A stretch of 64,000 nucleotides of DNA from Hyphomicrobiales bacterium (GCA_016716745.1 JADJVD010000007.1:198254-262253); one strand, 5' to 3'. Counted from the stretch's first letter, positions 37,465 to 48,030 are shown. Notes: generated from the sequence alone by a model not told the origin. Made by a program: numbers and translations.

Positions 37465-38616
37465 AATCCTCGCCGCCGCTGACGGCGACGCCGCGCCATT
37501 CGAGCGCGCCGTCGCGGGCGAGGCGCCATTCGCAGGCGACCAGCTCCTCCTCGTCGAGCGGAAAGCTGTGCGGCGGGCCGGGGAAGGGCGCCGCGCGCCC
37601 CATCTCGTCGCGCCGCTCGCCGATGGCGGCGATCTCGCCGATGCGCACGAGATCGACGATGGGCGAATCCGCGTCGAGCGGATCGCAGACGGCCTGCGCC
37701 TCGTCGCGGACCAGAACGATGGTGGCGATCTTCAGCTTTTCGGCGCGCGCGAGACGCGCGAGTTCGCGCCGAGCGCCAGCGGCGCGACGAGATGGGCCGC
37801 GCGTCGCTCGGCCAAAGCCGCGACGAGCGAGGCCGTCTCGAACGGGGCGTGCAGATGCAGCGGCGCGCCGCTGAGCAGCGAGGCGATCGGCCCGGCGACG
37901 AGACCGGCGAAGCGCGTCGGCGAGATCGTCGAGACGAGCGGCAGCCCGGCGCCGATCTGCGAGCGCGCCAGAAAGTCGAGCGCTGCGGCGGCGAGCGTCG
38001 TCTGCTCGTGACGCACCGGCGCAGGCCCGTCCCGCCCGTCGTGAAAGGTGACGACGGGTGCGGCGGCGACCCGTTGCTGGACCGTCGCGAACGCTTCGTC
38101 GTCGAGCCGCACCGCGCCCTCGGCCTCGCCGCCCGCACAGCCGACGAAGCGAACGGTTTCGACATCGGCGGCGACGCGCAGCAGCGTCGGTCCGAGCGGG
38201 ACCGCGCCGATCCGCGCCGGCCCGGCGACGGCGGCGGCTCCGACCGCGCGCGCCATCGCCGCCAGCCTGTCGGCCTCCGCGCCGGCCGGCGCGAGCGCCG
38301 CGACGAGACCGGCGCGCGCCGCGCCCAGCAGCAGCAGAACCGTGTCGGGATCGGCCGCGCCGACGATCAGCAGGCTTTCGCCCGGCGCCAGCTCGCACTC
38401 GGCCAGCGCGCAGGCGATGCGGCGGGCGACGCCGTCCATCTCGGCGAAGGTCAGGGAGCGCTCGGCGACGCCCTCGCCCGAGGCGCTGAGCGCGAGGCGG
38501 TCGCCGCGCAGCCGCGCCGCGCCGAGCAACAACGGATCGAGCGCGCAGGCCGCGAGCGCGCGCCGCCCGCTACCCGCCGAACGCTGCGTTGCGCTCATTC
38601 CCGCCGCCAGACTCAT
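37451..38616 (-). CDS. Degenerate AMP-binding (ANL superfamily) protein, frame interrupted once
   Basis: The frame from ATG 38616 (GAGGAGG eight bases upstream) resembles the N-terminal domain of acyl-CoA synthetase-like enzymes: ERSLTFAEMDGVARRIACAL and a lengthy Rossmann-like part. The usual Ser/Thr-Gly ATP-binding loop is replaced by VVTFHDGRDGPAP, so adenylation is doubtful. At about base 37764 one base appears missing after HLVAPLALGA; the next frame continues ELARLARAEKLKIATIVLV to TGA 37451. The joined product is about 388 residues, shorter than active members (500 or more). It could be an inactive or specialised relative. Its start is 37 bases after the stop of the upstream peptide-binding protein gene, suggesting cotranscription. 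Confidence 0.6.
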
Positions 38617-38653
38617 CGCGAGGGCCTCCTCGTCACTGCTGCGCGCGCGCACA

Positions 38654-40483
38654 TCATTTCGCCCGCCACCATGCGTCGGTCGTCACGCCGAACAGCGGGT
38701 AGCGCGCGGGATGGCCGAGCGCCGCCGAATAGGCGATCCACTGATCGGAGGTGTGGTAGAACGGAACGATGTAGAAGCCCGACAGCAGCACGCGGTCGAG
38801 CGCGCGAACGGCGGCGACGAAATCCTCGCGCGACTCGGCCGAGACGATCGCCGCGATCATCGCGTCGATGGCGGGCGAGGCCGCGCCGGCGAGGTTGAAC
38901 GCGCCTTCCTGATGGGCGCTCGCCGAGCCCCAACGGGCGCGCTGCTCGTTGCCGGGCGAGGGCGAGGCGATCCACGTCCCCGGCATCATGTCGAACTCGA
39001 ACTTCTGCCGGCGGCGCTGATACTGCACCTCGTCGACGACGCGCACCCGCGCGGCGACGCCGATGCGCTTCAGGCTCTCGCCATAGTTGACGGCGATGCG
39101 CTCCTGGCTGCGCGAGGTGACCATGATCTCGAAGGCGAAGCGCTCGCCCGTCTGCGCGCTGACGAGTGCCCCGTCGGCGAGGCGCCATCCGGCCTCGGCG
39201 AGCAGCGCGAGGGCGCGCTTGGCCGTCGTTCGGTCGCGGCCGGTGCCGTTGGTCGTCGCCGGCCGCCACGCTCCTTCCAGAATGTCGGCGCGCGCGGCGC
39301 CGGGGAAGGGGGCGAGCAGCTCGCGCTCGCGCGCCGAGGCGGGCTTGCCGACGGAGGCCAGATCGGACTCGTCGAAGAAGCTTTTCGTGCGCGTGTAGAG
39401 CCCGCCGAACAGATTGGCGTTCACCCACTCGAAATCGAACATCAGGCCGAGCGCCTCGCGCACGCGGATGTCGGCAAACAGCGCCCGGCGCGTGTTGAAG
39501 GCGAAGCCGTCCATCCCCTTCGGCAGGCCGAAGGGCACGCTCTCCTTGCGCACGCGCCCCTCGCGCACGGCGTTGAAATCGTAGCCGCGCGCCCAGCGCG
39601 TCGGGTCGGTCTCCAGCCGATAATCGTAGAGGCCGGCCTTGAACGCCTCGAACAGCGCGTTGGCGTCGCGATAATAGTCGATGCGGATCTCGTCGAAATT
39701 GAACAGGCCGCGATGGATCGGCAGATCCTTGCCCCAGTAGTCGGGATTGCGTTTCAGCGTCAGCCGCTCGCCAGGCTTCACCTCGGCCACGACATAGGGG
39801 CCGGTGGCGACCGGCGGCTCGAGCGTCGTGTCGTTGAAGGTCGCCGGATCGACCTTGTGTTTGGCCAGCACCGGCATCAGCGCCAGCGTCAGCGGCAATT
39901 CGCGGTCGCCTATGCCGGTCAGATCGTAGCGGATCGTGCGGTCGTCGACGCGCTCGGCCGCGCGCACCTGCGCGAAGGCGGCGCGCTGCTGCGGGCGCCC
40001 TTGCGTCTTCAACAGATCGAAGGTGAACAGCACGTCGTCCGCCGTCACCGGCCGACCGTCCGAAAAGCGCGCCTTCGGGTTCAGGCGAAACACGACGTAG
40101 GAGCGCGCCGCGTCCGTCTCGATCGATTCGGCGAGCAGCCCGTAGAGCGTGAAAGGCTCGTCGAGCGAGCGCGCCATCAGCGTCTGGAAGACGTTGACGT
40201 TCAGGCCCTGCGCCGTCGAACCCGCCTTCAGGTTGAAGGGGTTGAGGCTGTCGAAGGCGCCTTGCAGGCCGAGCACGAGCCGTCCGCCCTTCGGCGCGTC
40301 GGGATCGGCGTAGGGCAGATGCGCGAAGTCGGCCGGCAGGGCGGGGGCGCCGTGCATCGCGATGGCGTGCTGCGGCGTGGCCGGGGGCGTTGGCGCGGCG
40401 GTCTGCGCCGCCGCCGGCGCGGCCGCCGCGACGACGAGCGACGCGAGCCCGGCGAGGGCGCGCCGAATCGGTCTGCAAATCAT
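38654..40483 (-). CDS. Periplasmic peptide-binding protein of ABC transporter (family 5, YejA-like)
   Basis: A 609-residue solute-binding protein. A signal peptide (ALAGLASLVVAAAAPAAAQ) is followed by YADPDAPKGGRLVLGLQGAF, the typical YejA-like opening, LNPFN, SDGRPVTADDVLFTF and KRNPDYWGKDLP. YejA-type proteins bind oligopeptides, including peptide antibiotics such as microcin C. No permease or ATPase genes adjoin it, so it must work with a transporter encoded elsewhere or be an orphan. The ATG at 40483 is the first Met of the signal peptide. Confidence 0.9.
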   Translation of the reverse strand: MICRPIRRALAGLASLVVAAAAPAAAQTAAPTPPATPQHAIAMHGAPALPADFAHLPYADPDAPKGGRLVLGLQGAFDSLNPFNLKAGSTAQGLNVNVFQTLMARSLDEPFTLYGLLAESIETDAARSYVVFRLNPKARFSDGRPVTADDVLFTFDLLKTQGRPQQRAAFAQVRAAERVDDRTIRYDLTGIGDRELPLTLALMPVLAKHKVDPATFNDTTLEPPVATGPYVVAEVKPGERLTLKRNPDYWGKDLPIHRGLFNFDEIRIDYYRDANALFEAFKAGLYDYRLETDPTRWARGYDFNAVREGRVRKESVPFGLPKGMDGFAFNTRRALFADIRVREALGLMFDFEWVNANLFGGLYTRTKSFFDESDLASVGKPASARERELLAPFPGAARADILEGAWRPATTNGTGRDRTTAKRALALLAEAGWRLADGALVSAQTGERFAFEIMVTSRSQERIAVNYGESLKRIGVAARVRVVDEVQYQRRRQKFEFDMMPGTWIASPSPGNEQRARWGSASAHQEGAFNLAGAASPAIDAMIAAIVSAESREDFVAAVRALDRVLLSGFYIVPFYHTSDQWIAYSAALGHPARYPLFGVTTDAWWRAK

Positions 40484-40734
40484 CGGCGCAGACTATGCCG
40501 TCGCGCCCGGCGCGTCATGCCGGGGCGCGCGCCGCGGCGGGCGTTGCCCTGCGCCCACAGAGGCGCGGGATCGGACCTGATGCGACGCAAACGCGCTGGC
40601 CTTGCGCGGCCGGGCAGGCTATGAGCGACCCCGTCATTTTACGGCCTCAATCCACACGGATGAGCGGCGACGCGTCGGTTTGGCCCGCGCGTGCGCCGCC
40701 GGGGCCGATCCGCCCAATGCAAAAAGGGGAAAGA

Positions 40735-41547
40735 ATGTCCGCCACCCGCACTCCCTTCGCCCGGCTCGGCCTGATGGCCGCGATGGCGGCGAGCCTTTCC
40801 ATCGCCGCGGCGCCCGCCTTCGCGCAGCAGCCGGCGACGCCGCGTCCCGCCGCGCCCGCGCCTGCGGCTCCCGCGCCTGCCGCTCCCGGAGCGCCGGGCG
40901 CTCCCGCCGCCGCTGCGCCGACCGGGCCGATCAAGGTCGATCTCCAGCCCTCGCAGGAGGAGTGGACCAAGATCTGCGGCAAGGACAAGGGCGCCAACAA
41001 GGAGATCTGCTACACGACGCGCGACTTCGGGCAGGACCCGAACGAGCCGCCGGTGCTGGCGCTCGCCGTCTACGACGTGAAGGGCGAGGACGAGCGCATC
41101 GTCCGCTTGCTCCTGCCGGTCGCGCTGCTGCTGCAGAAGGGCTTCCGCTTCTACATCGACAAGGGCCAGCCCGAGCAGGGCCAGTTCGCCATCTGCTTCC
41201 CGAACGGCTGCTTCGCCGAGGCGAAGGTGAAGGGGACGACGATCGCCGCGCTGAAGAAGGCGACGACGCTGTCGATCCAGGTGCGCAACCAGGTCGACAA
41301 CGAGGTCACCTTCACGCTGCCGATGAAGGACTTCGCCAAGGCCTTCGACGGCGCGCCGATGGACCCGGCCGAACTCGAGCGCCGCCAGAAGGAGCTTCAG
41401 GACCAGCTCCAGAAGCGCTCCGAGGAAATGCGCCAGCAGCTCGAGAAGTCCGCCGGCGCCCCGCCTGCGACGCCGGCGCCGGCCGCGCCGGCCGCGCCCG
41501 CTCCGGCGGCGCCGGCTCCGGCGGCGCCCGCCGCGCCGAAGCCCTGA
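40735..41547 (+). CDS. IalB-family invasion-associated protein with Ala/Pro-rich ends
   Basis: A 270-residue secreted protein. The ATG at 40735 has GGGGAAAG upstream and starts a signal peptide (LMAAMAASLSIAAAPAFAQ). An Ala/Pro linker leads to the IalB domain: EEWTKICGKDKGANKEICYT, LLLPVALLLQKGFRFYID and FAICFPNGCFAEAKV, with four cysteines that probably form two disulfides. A charged coiled coil (ELERRQKELQDQLQKRSEEM) and a second Ala/Pro tail follow. IalB proteins were named for Bartonella cell entry but occur in free-living Rhizobiales, where their role is unknown. Confidence 0.9.
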   Translation: MSATRTPFARLGLMAAMAASLSIAAAPAFAQQPATPRPAAPAPAAPAPAAPGAPGAPAAAAPTGPIKVDLQPSQEEWTKICGKDKGANKEICYTTRDFGQDPNEPPVLALAVYDVKGEDERIVRLLLPVALLLQKGFRFYIDKGQPEQGQFAICFPNGCFAEAKVKGTTIAALKKATTLSIQVRNQVDNEVTFTLPMKDFAKAFDGAPMDPAELERRQKELQDQLQKRSEEMRQQLEKSAGAPPATPAPAAPAAPAPAAPAPAAPAAPKP

Positions 41548-41631
41548 TCGCCGCACGGCGAGAGGTCCAGACGATCGCGGACGCGCGGGCCATCGGTCCG
41601 CGCGTCTTGCGTTTGCGCGGCCTTCCGGCGG

Positions 41632-41958
41632 TTAGTGGCGGGGGGCCTTCTTGACCTGATAGCCCGCATCCGTGTGCTCGAACATCTCGGCCACCTGCGG
41701 GTGGCGCACCGGATCGCCGGACATGTCGGGCACGAGGTTCTGCTCGGAGACGTAGGCCGTGTATTCGGTCTCCGCGTTCTCGGCGAACAGATGATAGAAG
41801 GGCTGGTCCTTCGAGGGGCGAATGTCCTCGGGGATCGACTGCCACCATTCCTCGGTGTTGGCGAACACCGGATCGACGTCGAAGATCACGCCCCGGAACG
41901 GATAGATCCGGTGGCGCACGACCTGACCGATGGCGAATTTCGCGCTGCGCTGCTTCAT
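41632..41958 (-). CDS. hspQ: Heat-shock / hemimethylated-DNA-binding protein HspQ
   Basis: A 108-residue cytoplasmic protein. KFAIGQVVRHRIYPFRGVIF and PFYHLFAENAETEYTAYVSE are the signature blocks of the HspQ/YccV domain. HspQ modulates Lon protease specificity and was first described as binding hemimethylated DNA. The ATG at 41958 fits the domain start; a longer reading to 42126 has no support. It is convergent with the IalB gene, 84 bases apart. Confidence 0.93.
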   Translation of the reverse strand: MKQRSAKFAIGQVVRHRIYPFRGVIFDVDPVFANTEEWWQSIPEDIRPSKDQPFYHLFAENAETEYTAYVSEQNLVPDMSGDPVRHPQVAEMFEHTDAGYQVKKAPRH

Positions 41959-42201
41959 CGAGGAACCGGGCGGATGTCCGCAGCGTCCTAGCGCCGGCCG
42001 GCGCCGGGGGTCAAGCGCGGCGGCGCACGCGCTCCGCCGTCTGTTGTGTGCGATTTCGCACAAGGCTGGCCCCAAAGGATCGATGGCCGTGCGCGAAGCC
42101 GGCGCCACGCTCGCCGACGGCCGCATCGCGGCGACTTCGCATCGCCGCGATTTTGGAGCAACGTCGCGACGCCGCGCGCAGATCGTCGGCAGGCCGCGAC
42201 C

Positions 42202-43248
42202 TCAGAACCGGTAGATCGCCGCGTAGTCCGGATCCTTCGCCGCGACCTGCCGGGCCAGGTCGACGATCACCTTGGCCTGTTTCCAGGTCGCGTCGTCCTG
42301 CATCTTGCCGTCGATCATCACGGCGCCGGCGCCGTCCGGCATGGCGTCGAGAATGCGCCGGGCGAAGGCGACTTCCTTCGGATCGGGCGAGAACACGCGC
42401 TTGGCGATGGCGATCTGCGTGGGGTGCAGCGACCAGGCCCCCGCGCAGCCCATCAGGAAGGCGTTGCGGAACTGCGCCTCGCAGGCGTCCGGATCGGAGA
42501 AATCCCCGAACGGGCCGTAAAAGGCCTTGATCCCGGCGGACTGGCAGGCGTCCACCATCTTGGCGACGGTGTAGTGCCACAGATCCTGCTGGTAGTCGGC
42601 GCGCGCCGCGCCGTCGGCGCCGGCGTCGGCCAGCACCTTGTAGTCGGGATGGCCGCCGCCGACGCGCGTCGTCTTCATGCCGCGCGAGGCGGCGAGGTCC
42701 GCCGGGCCGAGGCTCATGCCGTGCATGCGCGGCGAGGCGGCGGCGATCGCCTCGACATTCTTCACGCCTTCCGCCGTCTCGAGGATGGCGTGGATCATGA
42801 TCGGCTTCTTGACGGAATGGCGCGCCTCGAGCTGGGCGAGCAACTGGTCGAGATAGTGGATGTCCCACGGCCCCTCGACCTTGGGCAGCATCATCACGTC
42901 GAGCCGGTCGCCGGCCTCCGCGACGATCTGCGTCACGTCGTCGAGCGCCCAGGGCGAGTTGAGGCAGTTGATGCGCGTCCACAGGCCGGCGCCGCCGAGA
43001 TTGGCGGACTTCGCCATCTGGATGAAGCCGGCGCGCGCCGCCTCCTTGGCGTCGGAGGGAATCGCGTCCTCCAGATTGCCGAGCACGACGTCGACGTCCC
43101 TGGCGATGTCGGAGACCTTGCTGCGGATTTTCTCCACATGCGGCGGCACGAAGTGGATCATGCGCTCGACGCGGACCGGCGGCTCGCGCAGCGGCGTCGG
43201 CGCGCCGATGGCGAGGGGCTCGAAGAATTTGCGCGGCGATCTCGACAC
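42202..43248 (-). CDS. HpcH/HpaI aldolase family CoA-ester lyase (malyl-/methylmalyl-CoA lyase type)
   Basis: A 348-residue cytoplasmic TIM-barrel lyase. The metal and CoA site is visible in [38 protein letters not shown] and [15 protein letters not shown]. Family members cleave L-malyl-CoA or beta-methylmalyl-CoA to glyoxylate plus acetyl- or propionyl-CoA, in the ethylmalonyl-CoA pathway or serine cycle; the exact substrate is not certain. The start is taken as GTG 43248 because GGAG stands six bases before it and the protein then begins [14 protein letters not shown]; earlier in-frame Met codons read through unconserved sequence. It is divergent from ntrY, where related genomes more often have ntrBC. 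Confidence 0.87.
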   Translation of the reverse strand: MSRSPRKFFEPLAIGAPTPLREPPVRVERMIHFVPPHVEKIRSKVSDIARDVDVVLGNLEDAIPSDAKEAARAGFIQMAKSANLGGAGLWTRINCLNSPWALDDVTQIVAEAGDRLDVMMLPKVEGPWDIHYLDQLLAQLEARHSVKKPIMIHAILETAEGVKNVEAIAAASPRMHGMSLGPADLAASRGMKTTRVGGGHPDYKVLADAGADGAARADYQQDLWHYTVAKMVDACQSAGIKAFYGPFGDFSDPDACEAQFRNAFLMGCAGAWSLHPTQIAIAKRVFSPDPKEVAFARRILDAMPDGAGAVMIDGKMQDDATWKQAKVIVDLARQVAAKDPDYAAIYRF

Positions 43249-43497
43249 CGGAAGCTCCAGACTGTTGGGCGAAAGGCGCGCGATGTTGCATCGCAGCGTA
43301 AGCGGGCGCAAGCGCCGGCGCGGGGCGCCGGTCTCATCCCTTGGCGGGGCCTTCCGAATGGTCGCGCCGCCTGTGACGGTTTGCGCCGTCCATCCCGCCG
43401 CCTCGCGCTTGCCTGCGCCGCGGAATCGTCGCATTTCTGCAACAGCGTTGCAGCAATGCCTCGTTCGGCGCCCGAGTCGGCCGGCGCGGAGACCTTG

Positions 43498-45768
43498 ATG
43501 ACATCACCCGGAGCGCCGGCGAATCCTCAGCCGACGATGATCGCGATTGGCGCGCGTCGCGGCGCCTTGTCGCGCTTCGGCCCGTGGCTGGTGTCCATCG
43601 CCGCGCTGCTCGCCTTCGCGACCATTCTCGTCTTCGCCGGCCTGACGCCGATCCCGCCGAGCAACGAGGTGGTGTTGGCGCTGTTCGCCGCCGATGCGCT
43701 GATCATCCTGCTGCTGCTGATCCTGATCGCCCTCGAGGCGTGGCGGCTGTTGCAGGCGCGGCGGGCGGGCGCGGCGGCGGCGCGCCTGCATCTGCGCATC
43801 GTCGGCCTGTTCTCCATCGTGGCGGCGGCGCCGGCGATCGTGATGGCGATCGTCGCCTCGCTCGTCATCGAGCGCGGCCTCAACCCCGCCTTCATGCAGG
43901 ACGTGCGCGGCTTCGTGCAGAACACCGCGCAGGCCGCGCGGCTCTATCGCGAGTCGCAGTGCAAGGCGCTGCTGCGCGAAGCGGATCTCACCGCCTCGGA
44001 CCTCGACCGCGCCATCAACCTGTTCAACGCCGACCGAAAACTGTTCCGCGATTTCTTCTCCTCGCGCGCGCGTTTTCTGGGCTTCGCCACGGCGGCGATG
44101 ATCAAGCGCGACGGAGCGGTGGTGGAGCGGCCGGACAAGCCGGACGCTCCGGCCGTCGTCGTGCCGGAACAGACCGATTTCGACGACGCCAAGAAGGGCG
44201 AGACGCTCTGTCTCGTGCTCGCCGAGGGCAAGACATTCGTCGCGCTGCGGCCGCTGACGGCGTTCCCCGACACGTTCCTCTACGTCGCCCGCGACCTCGA
44301 TTCCTTCGCCGTCGAGTTTCCGCGCGAGGCCGGCAACATCATCGCGCTCTACGACGCCTTCGACCGTCACCGCGACAACATCCTGAAGGCCTTCGCCGTG
44401 ATGTTCATGATGATGGCGGCGATCATGCTGCTGTCGGCGGTGTGGCTCGGACTGTCCTTCGCCAACCGTCTGGTCGGACCGATCCGACGCCTGATCCGCG
44501 CCACCGACGCGGTGGCCGGCGGCAATCTCTACGTGCAAGTGCCGATCAAGCGCAGCGAGGGCGATCTCGCCCATCTCGGCCAGACCTTCAACAAGATGAC
44601 CTCCGAGCTGCGCCTGCAACAGAACGGCCTGATCGACGCCAGCCGCCAGATCGACGCGCGGCGCGTCTTCACCGAGGCCGTGCTGGCCGGCGTGCCGGCG
44701 GCCGTCGTCGGCGTCGACGGCGACGACCGGGTGACGGTGATGAATCCGGCCGCCCGCAACCTGTTCGACGCCGGCGATGACGGCCATGTCGGCCGTTCGC
44801 TGCGCGATGTCGCGCCCGAACTCGAGCCCGTGATGGCCGAGGCGCGCAGCGGCCGCACGCGCCTCGCGCACGGGCAGGTCAGTCTGACGCGGCGCGGGCG
44901 CGAGCGCATCTTCAATGTTCGCGTCGCCGCCGAACATTCGGACGCGGCGAAAGCGGGCAGGGTGGTGACGCTCGACGACATCACCGATCTCGTCAGCGCG
45001 CAGCGCACCGCAGCATGGGCCGACGTGGCGCGCCGCATCGCGCACGAAATCAAGAACCCGCTGACGCCGATCCAGCTCTCGGCCGAGCGCCTGAAGCGCA
45101 AATACGGCAAGGTCATCACCGAGGATCGCGCGGTCTTCGACCAGTGCACGGACACGATCGTGCGGCAGGTCGACGACATCAAGCGCATGGTCGACGAGTT
45201 CTCCTCCTTCGCCCGTATGCCGAAGGCGCGGGTCGCCCCGGACGATCTCGCCGAGACGGTCCGTCAGGCTCTGTTCCTGATGCGCGTCGGCCATCCCGCC
45301 ATTGCGTTCGAGGACGACATTCCCGCCTCGATGCCCGCCGTCTTCGACCGCCGGCTATTGTCTCAGGCGCTCACAAACGTCATCAAGAACGCGACGGAAG
45401 GCCTTGTCGAAGGACAGGAAACGCCGCGTGTTCGCGTGACGCTTCAGGATCTCGAGGGCGTCGCGACGATCGACGTGATCGACAATGGTCGGGGCTTTCC
45501 GGCCGAGCATCGCCAGCGCCTGCTCGAGCCCTACATGACGACGCGCGCGGAGGGCACTGGCCTCGGCCTGCCCATCGTGCAGAAGATCCTCGAGGACCAC
45601 GGCGGCGGCATCGAACTGCTCGACGCCGTCAACGCCGGCGTCTGGGAGAAGGGCGCCTGGGTGCGCCTGGCCTTTCCCCGCGAGGGCGCTGCGGACGCGT
45701 CCGACGCCGAACCCGCGACGGGCGCCCCCGTCCCCCCTGTCACCCAAGAGATGCGCAGCCACTCATGA
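43498..45768 (+). CDS. ntrY: Nitrogen-regulation sensor histidine kinase NtrY
   Basis: Membrane sensor of the NtrYX pair that controls nitrogen metabolism and redox responses. The 756 residues show three N-terminal membrane helices, a periplasmic sensor region, a fourth helix ([18 protein letters not shown]), HAMP, a PAS domain ([20 protein letters not shown]), the phospho-acceptor segment [20 protein letters not shown] and an ATPase domain with NVIKNATEG and DNGRGFP. The ATG at 43498 has GGAG seven bases before it; ATG 43456 is also possible. The stop overlaps the ntrX start (ATGA). Confidence 0.95.
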   Translation: MTSPGAPANPQPTMIAIGARRGALSRFGPWLVSIAALLAFATILVFAGLTPIPPSNEVVLALFAADALIILLLLILIALEAWRLLQARRAGAAAARLHLRIVGLFSIVAAAPAIVMAIVASLVIERGLNPAFMQDVRGFVQNTAQAARLYRESQCKALLREADLTASDLDRAINLFNADRKLFRDFFSSRARFLGFATAAMIKRDGAVVERPDKPDAPAVVVPEQTDFDDAKKGETLCLVLAEGKTFVALRPLTAFPDTFLYVARDLDSFAVEFPREAGNIIALYDAFDRHRDNILKAFAVMFMMMAAIMLLSAVWLGLSFANRLVGPIRRLIRATDAVAGGNLYVQVPIKRSEGDLAHLGQTFNKMTSELRLQQNGLIDASRQIDARRVFTEAVLAGVPAAVVGVDGDDRVTVMNPAARNLFDAGDDGHVGRSLRDVAPELEPVMAEARSGRTRLAHGQVSLTRRGRERIFNVRVAAEHSDAAKAGRVVTLDDITDLVSAQRTAAWADVARRIAHEIKNPLTPIQLSAERLKRKYGKVITEDRAVFDQCTDTIVRQVDDIKRMVDEFSSFARMPKARVAPDDLAETVRQALFLMRVGHPAIAFEDDIPASMPAVFDRRLLSQALTNVIKNATEGLVEGQETPRVRVTLQDLEGVATIDVIDNGRGFPAEHRQRLLEPYMTTRAEGTGLGLPIVQKILEDHGGGIELLDAVNAGVWEKGAWVRLAFPREGAADASDAEPATGAPVPPVTQEMRSHS

Positions 45769-47132
45769 GCACCGACATTCTCATCGTCGACGACGAGGCG
45801 GACATTCGCGACATCGTCTCCGGCATTCTCTCCGACGAAGGCCACACGACGCGCACCGCGCGCAACGCCGACGAGGCGCTCGTCGCCATCGAGCAGCGGC
45901 GCCCGCATCTGATCTTCCTCGACATCTGGATGCAGGGCTCGCGCCTCGACGGTCTGCAACTGCTCGAAGTCGTCAAGGCGCAGCATCCCGGCGTGCCGGT
46001 GGTGATGATCTCCGGCCACGGCAACATCGAGACGGCGGTGACCGCCATCAAGCTCGGCGCCTACGATTTCATCGAGAAGCCGTTCAAGGCGGACCGGCTC
46101 GTCCTCGTCGCCGACCGCGCGCTCGAAGCCTCGCGGCTGCGCCGCGAGGTCAACGAACTGCGCCAGCGCTCCGGGGCGACGCATCGCATCGTCGGCCATT
46201 CCACCGCGATCAATCAGTTGCGCAACGTGCTGGAGCGCGTCGCGCCCGCCAATTCGCGCATCCTGATTTCCGGCGCGCCGGGCGCGGGCAAGGAGCTGGC
46301 CGCGCGCACCATTCACGAATTGTCGGCGCGCGCCTCCGGTCCCTTCGTCGCCATCAACGCGGCCACCATCGGCCCGGAGACGATGGAGACCGAGCTGTTC
46401 GGCGTCGAGGCGCAGGACGGGCGCGCCCGCAAGGTCGGCGCGCTCGAGGAGGCGCATGGCGGCACGCTCTATCTCGACGAGGTGGCAGACATGCCGCGCG
46501 AGACGCAGGGCAAGATCCTGCGTGTCCTCGTCGACCAGAATTTCCAGCGCGTCGGCGGGGCGACGCGCGTGCATGTCGACGTGCGCATCATCTCCTCGAC
46601 CAGCCGCGACTTGCAGAAGGCGATCGGCGACGGCGCCTTCCGCGAGGATCTGTTCCACCGCCTGTCCGTCGTGCCGATCCGCGTGCCGTCGGTCGCCGAG
46701 CGGCGCGACGACATTCCCGAGCTGATCGAATTCTTCATGGATCACCTCGCCACGACCTCCGGCATGGCCAAGCGCAAGATCGCGGCCGACGCGATGGCGA
46801 TCCTCCAGTCGCACGATTGGCCGGGAAACATCCGGCAGTTGCGCAACAACGTCGAGCGCCTGCTGATCCTCGCCTCGGGCGATCCGGCCGCCGAGATCAC
46901 CGCCGAGATGCTGCCCTCCGAGGTCGGCGCGCTGGTGCCGACGACGCCGGCGGGCTCGGGCGGCGAGAAGCTGATGAGCCTGCCGCTGCGCGAGGCGCGC
47001 GAGGTGTTCGAGCGCGAATATCTGATCGCGCAGATCAACCGCTTCGGCGGCAACATCTCGCGCACCGCCGAATTCATCGGCATGGAGCGTTCGGCGCTGC
47101 ATCGCAAACTGAAGTCGCTCGGCATCGACTGA
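45765..47132 (+). CDS. ntrX: Nitrogen-regulation response regulator NtrX
   Basis: A 455-residue response regulator. The receiver domain starts ILIVDDEADIRDIVSG, with the phosphorylation Asp in LIFLDIW. The AAA+ domain has SGAPGAGKELAARTIHELS (Walker A), LYLDEVADMP (Walker B) and a C-terminal Fis-type helix-turn-helix (NISRTAEFIGMERSALHRKL). The GAFTGA loop that sigma-54 activators use is absent: METELFGVEAQDGRARKVGA runs straight on. This is known for NtrX proteins and suggests it does not activate sigma-54 in the classical way. Translation is coupled to ntrY. Confidence 0.95.
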   Translation: MSTDILIVDDEADIRDIVSGILSDEGHTTRTARNADEALVAIEQRRPHLIFLDIWMQGSRLDGLQLLEVVKAQHPGVPVVMISGHGNIETAVTAIKLGAYDFIEKPFKADRLVLVADRALEASRLRREVNELRQRSGATHRIVGHSTAINQLRNVLERVAPANSRILISGAPGAGKELAARTIHELSARASGPFVAINAATIGPETMETELFGVEAQDGRARKVGALEEAHGGTLYLDEVADMPRETQGKILRVLVDQNFQRVGGATRVHVDVRIISSTSRDLQKAIGDGAFREDLFHRLSVVPIRVPSVAERRDDIPELIEFFMDHLATTSGMAKRKIAADAMAILQSHDWPGNIRQLRNNVERLLILASGDPAAEITAEMLPSEVGALVPTTPAGSGGEKLMSLPLREAREVFEREYLIAQINRFGGNISRTAEFIGMERSALHRKLKSLGID

Positions 47133-47169
47133 GCGCCGCCATCCACGCACACGCAGGGGCAGGGCACGC

Positions 47170-48030
47170 ATGAGCCGCGTCGCATACGTCAACGGGCGCT
47201 ACACGCCGCACGGCGCGGCCGCCGTGCATATCGAGGATCGCGGCTTCCAGTTCGCCGACAGCGTCTACGAGGTCTGCGAGGCGCGCGACGGCGAGATCGT
47301 CGACGTCGGCCGTCATCTCGACCGGCTGGAGCGCTCGCTCGCGGAATTGCGGATGCCCGCCCCGATGGGCCGCGCCGCTCTCATGACGGTGTTGCGCGAG
47401 GTTCTGCGCCGCAACCGCGTGCGCGACGGCTCGGTCTATCTGCAGGTCACGCGCGGCGCGGCGCCGCGCGACTTCCCGTTCCCCAAAAGCGCGCGGCCGA
47501 CGCTGGTCGTCACCGCCCGCGCCCGCGACCGCGCCGAGGCGGACCGGCGCGCCGACAAGGGCGTCGCCGTCGTCACCCATCCCGATCTGCGCTGGGCGCG
47601 CCGCGACATCAAGACGACCGGCCTGCTGCCCAACGTGCTCGCCAAGCAGTTCGCCCGCGAGCGCGGCGCCTTCGAGGCCTGGCTGCTCGACTCGGAGGGC
47701 TTCGTCACCGAAGGCTCCTCGTCGAACGCCTGGATCGTCACGGCCGACGGCAAGGCCGTCACCCGCCGCGCCGACCACGACATTCTGCGCGGCGTCACCC
47801 GCACGACGCTGATCGACGTGTTGCGGCGCGAGGGGCTGACGCTGGAGGAGCGGGCCTTCACCGTCGCCGAGGCGAAAGCGGCGCGCGAGGCGTTTCTCAC
47901 CAGCGCGACCACCATCGTCACCGCCATCGTGTCGATCGACGGCGCCCGGATCGGCGACGGCGCGCCGGGCGCGATCGCCCGAACGCTGCGCGCCGCGTTC
48001 CACGCCGCGGCGGAACGGACGAAGATCTAG
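47170..48030 (+). CDS. dat: D-amino-acid aminotransferase (class IV PLP enzyme)
   Basis: A 286-residue cytoplasmic enzyme that interconverts D-amino acids and 2-oxo acids; D-glutamate and D-alanine feed peptidoglycan. YVNGRYTPHGAAAVHIEDRGFQFADSVYE splits into the family's start, the PLP lysine is in RRDIKTTGLLPNVLAKQ, and VTEGSSSNAWIV binds the cofactor phosphate. Branched-chain aminotransferases of the same fold cannot be fully excluded, but length and the LLPNVLAKQ block favour D-amino acid type. It lies 37 bases after ntrX and before hfq, normal order for Rhizobiales. Confidence 0.88.
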   Translation: MSRVAYVNGRYTPHGAAAVHIEDRGFQFADSVYEVCEARDGEIVDVGRHLDRLERSLAELRMPAPMGRAALMTVLREVLRRNRVRDGSVYLQVTRGAAPRDFPFPKSARPTLVVTARARDRAEADRRADKGVAVVTHPDLRWARRDIKTTGLLPNVLAKQFARERGAFEAWLLDSEGFVTEGSSSNAWIVTADGKAVTRRADHDILRGVTRTTLIDVLRREGLTLEERAFTVAEAKAAREAFLTSATTIVTAIVSIDGARIGDGAPGAIARTLRAAFHAAAERTKI

